From the NCBI GenBank assembly GCA_002305335.1, contig DBQR01000007.1, forward strand, positions 30,865 through 45,196: a DNA stretch of 14,332 nucleotides, read 5' to 3'. Position numbers and translations under genes: made by a program. Each line of letters begins with the position of its first letter. The stretch's first letter is position 1. Source of the stretch: Clostridiales bacterium UBA1389. GTDB lineage: Bacteria > Bacillota > Clostridia > Oscillospirales > CAG-382. The notes under the pieces were generated by a model, which saw only the letters and a program-made list of their open reading frames with translations, did no database searches and was not told the DNA's origin. Positions 13,365 through 14,332 of the stretch are shown piece by piece.

Positions 13365-13565
13365 TTATCGGCCTCCGGTTTTCATCGAGTTTTCGGCGTT
13401 TTCGATCATCCGTTTAACCATCTGACCGCCGATGGAACCGGCCTGCTTCGAGGTGAGGTCACCGTTATAGCCCTGTTTCAGGTTAACGCCGACTTCGGAA
13501 GCGGCTTCCATTTTGAATTTGTTTAAAGCATCTTTAGCTTCAGGAACAAGGTTTCTGTTAGCCAT
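13365..13565 (-). CDS. Alpha/beta-type small acid-soluble spore protein (SASP)
   Basis: A 66-residue DNA-binding spore protein. The family saturates spore DNA in an A-like form to protect it from UV and chemicals, and is cleaved by the GPR protease on germination. Signature segments are NLVPEAKDALNKFKMEAASEVGV, including the GPR-type site KMEAASE, and GDLTSKQAGSIGGQMVKRMIE near the C-terminus (landmarks at about 5-27 and 35-55). The length is typical. The ATG at 13565 follows AAGGAGA by about 7 nt. It is divergent from the desulfurase at 13749. It is the strongest sign in the window that the organism forms endospores. Confidence 0.97.
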   Translation of the reverse strand: MANRNLVPEAKDALNKFKMEAASEVGVNLKQGYNGDLTSKQAGSIGGQMVKRMIENAENSMKTGGR

Positions 13566-13591
13566 ATTTGTTCTCCTTTAGCAAATAGTTA

Positions 13592-13626
13592 GGGAGATTA
13601 TACTCCCGTCAATATTGTGTTGTTAA
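13592..13626 (-). promoter_or_regulatory. Candidate spore-protein promoter within a palindrome
   Basis: On the minus strand TATAAT (13602-13597) sits as the spacer of a perfect inverted repeat GGGAG/CTCCC (13592-13596 and 13603-13607). TTAACA (13626-13621) lies 18 bp upstream, giving a sigma-A-like match. A clear sigma-G (GHATR / CATnnTA) pair was not found. The palindrome could be an operator over the -10 box or a hairpin at the mRNA 5' end. Confidence 0.45.
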
Positions 13627-13634
13627 AAACGAAA

Positions 13635-13655
13635 AATATTTATGGAATATTTATG
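13635..13655. repeat. Short tandem direct repeat, 11-bp period
   Basis: AATATTTATG occurs at 13635-13644 and 13646-13655, one helical turn apart, between the divergent SASP and desulfurase promoters. It may be a paired regulator-binding site. Confidence 0.5.
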
Positions 13656-13689
13656 AATATATGTATTTTCAAGCGTTTTATACGCAATA

Positions 13690-13718
13690 TTGACATGAAT
13701 TCCGACGGATGATATAAT
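13690..13718 (+). promoter_or_regulatory. Consensus promoter for the NifS-like desulfurase
   Basis: TTGACA (13690-13695) and TATAAT (13713-13718) match the sigma-A consensus perfectly with a 17-bp spacer. Transcription near 13725 gives a 24-nt leader with AAAGGAC as ribosome binding site. Confidence 0.88.
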
Positions 13719-13748
13719 ATTTCGATAATATACTAAAGGACAGTAAAA

Positions 13749-14332
13749 ATGCAAAGAATATATTTCGACAACGCCGCCACAACCCTGCCCTATTCCGATG
13801 TCATCGACGAAATGGCCTCCCTTTCAAAAACAGTTTACGGCAATCCCTCCTCCCTTCACAGTGAGGGCAGCTCGGCAAGGAAGATACAAAATAACGCAAG
13901 GCAGATTATCGCCTCCTGCCTCGGTTGTTCGGAAGGTGAAATATGCTTTACCTCCGGCGGCAGCGAAGCTAACAACCAGGCGATACTCGGCACGCTGAAA
14001 ATGCTTGCGGGCACAGGCAAGAACCATATCGTCACCACCTGCATCGAACACCCCTCTGTCCTTAAAACCCTTGAAAACAACAATATAAACGCAACCCTTG
14101 TTAAGGTAAGCAGGGAGGGTATTGTTTCCCCTGCCGATATCGAAAAAGCCGTTACCCCCAAAACCGCTCTCGTTTCGGTTATGACCGCCAATAATGAAAT
14201 AGGTACTATACAGCCGGTTTTGGAAATCGCAGAAGTTTGCAAAGCCAAAGGGGTGCTGTTTCATACCGACGGAGTTTCGGCAGTTGGGAAAATTCCCGTT
14301 GACGTAAAAAAATCGGGCGTGGATATGCTTTC
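13749..14332 (+). CDS. Cysteine desulfurase, NifS/IscS-like, N-terminal part (runs off the right edge)
   Basis: The first 194 residues of a class V PLP enzyme of the IscS/NifS group, expected to supply sulfur for Fe-S clusters or tRNA thiolation. It starts MQRIYFDNAATT and has GNPSSLHSEG (31-40), the PLP-phosphate loop FTSGGSEANN (67-76), the stacking His101 in IEHPSV, NNEIGTIQP (148-156) and Asp174 in FHTDGVSAVGKIPVDV. The Gln usually three residues after that Asp (DAxQ) is Ser177 here, which is unusual. The Schiff-base Lys and catalytic Cys lie beyond the edge. The start is supported by AAAGGAC and the promoter at 13690. It is of a different subgroup from the enzyme at 12069. Confidence 0.93.
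   Translation, partial: MQRIYFDNAATTLPYSDVIDEMASLSKTVYGNPSSLHSEGSSARKIQNNARQIIASCLGCSEGEICFTSGGSEANNQAILGTLKMLAGTGKNHIVTTCIEHPSVLKTLENNNINATLVKVSREGIVSPADIEKAVTPKTALVSVMTANNEIGTIQPVLEIAEVCKAKGVLFHTDGVSAVGKIPVDVKKSGVDML

Overview
The window reads as a chromosomal segment from an endospore-forming member of the Clostridia (Bacillota), most like an uncultured gut Oscillospirales or Ruminococcaceae-type organism. The supporting signs are an alpha/beta-type small acid-soluble spore protein gene, the Gram-positive order rpmG-secE-nusG-rplK-rplA with an L10 leader before rplJ-rplL, strong GGAGG-type ribosome binding sites, sigma-A-type promoters with 17-bp spacers, TTG start codons and intrinsic terminators. 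The species cannot be fixed from the sequence alone.

Layout. (1) 1-3837: the 5' part of glycerol kinase (minus), a divergent alpha/beta hydrolase of the monoacylglycerol-lipase type (plus), then a VanSR-like two-component system (minus) whose kinase gene overlaps the hydrolase tail by 12 bp. (2) 3838-5589: back-to-back divergent promoters, a small four-helix membrane protein (plus), a shared hairpin terminator, and a lipoprotein with an alpha/alpha-toroid look (minus). (3) 5590-9129: a minus-strand transcription/translation block with two promoters. One drives rpmG-secE-nusG-rplK-rplA with a probable L1-binding leader before rplK. The other drives an L10 leader and attenuator, then rplJ-rplL. 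rpoB does not follow rplL as it usually does in Bacillota. (4) 9130-11550: a divergently transcribed pair made of an unusual nucleotidyltransferase-TM-MORN-repeat fusion and a small SLOG-family nucleotide-binding protein, closed by a strong terminator. (5) 11551-11829: non-coding DNA with what looks like a dispersed palindromic repeat. (6) 11830-14332: a DUF3343 putative S/Se carrier translationally coupled to a class V cysteine desulfurase, tandem terminators and a structured intergenic region, the spore protein gene (minus), and a truncated second, NifS/IscS-like desulfurase (plus).

The parts most likely to be new are the NTase-TM-MORN protein and its coupling to a SLOG protein. The fusion joins a predicted cytosolic nucleotidyltransferase to a predicted extracytoplasmic MORN array, and its partner belongs to a nucleotide-ligand-binding fold. 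The rest is mostly well-known families, with some unusual regulatory and syntenic details listed as findings.
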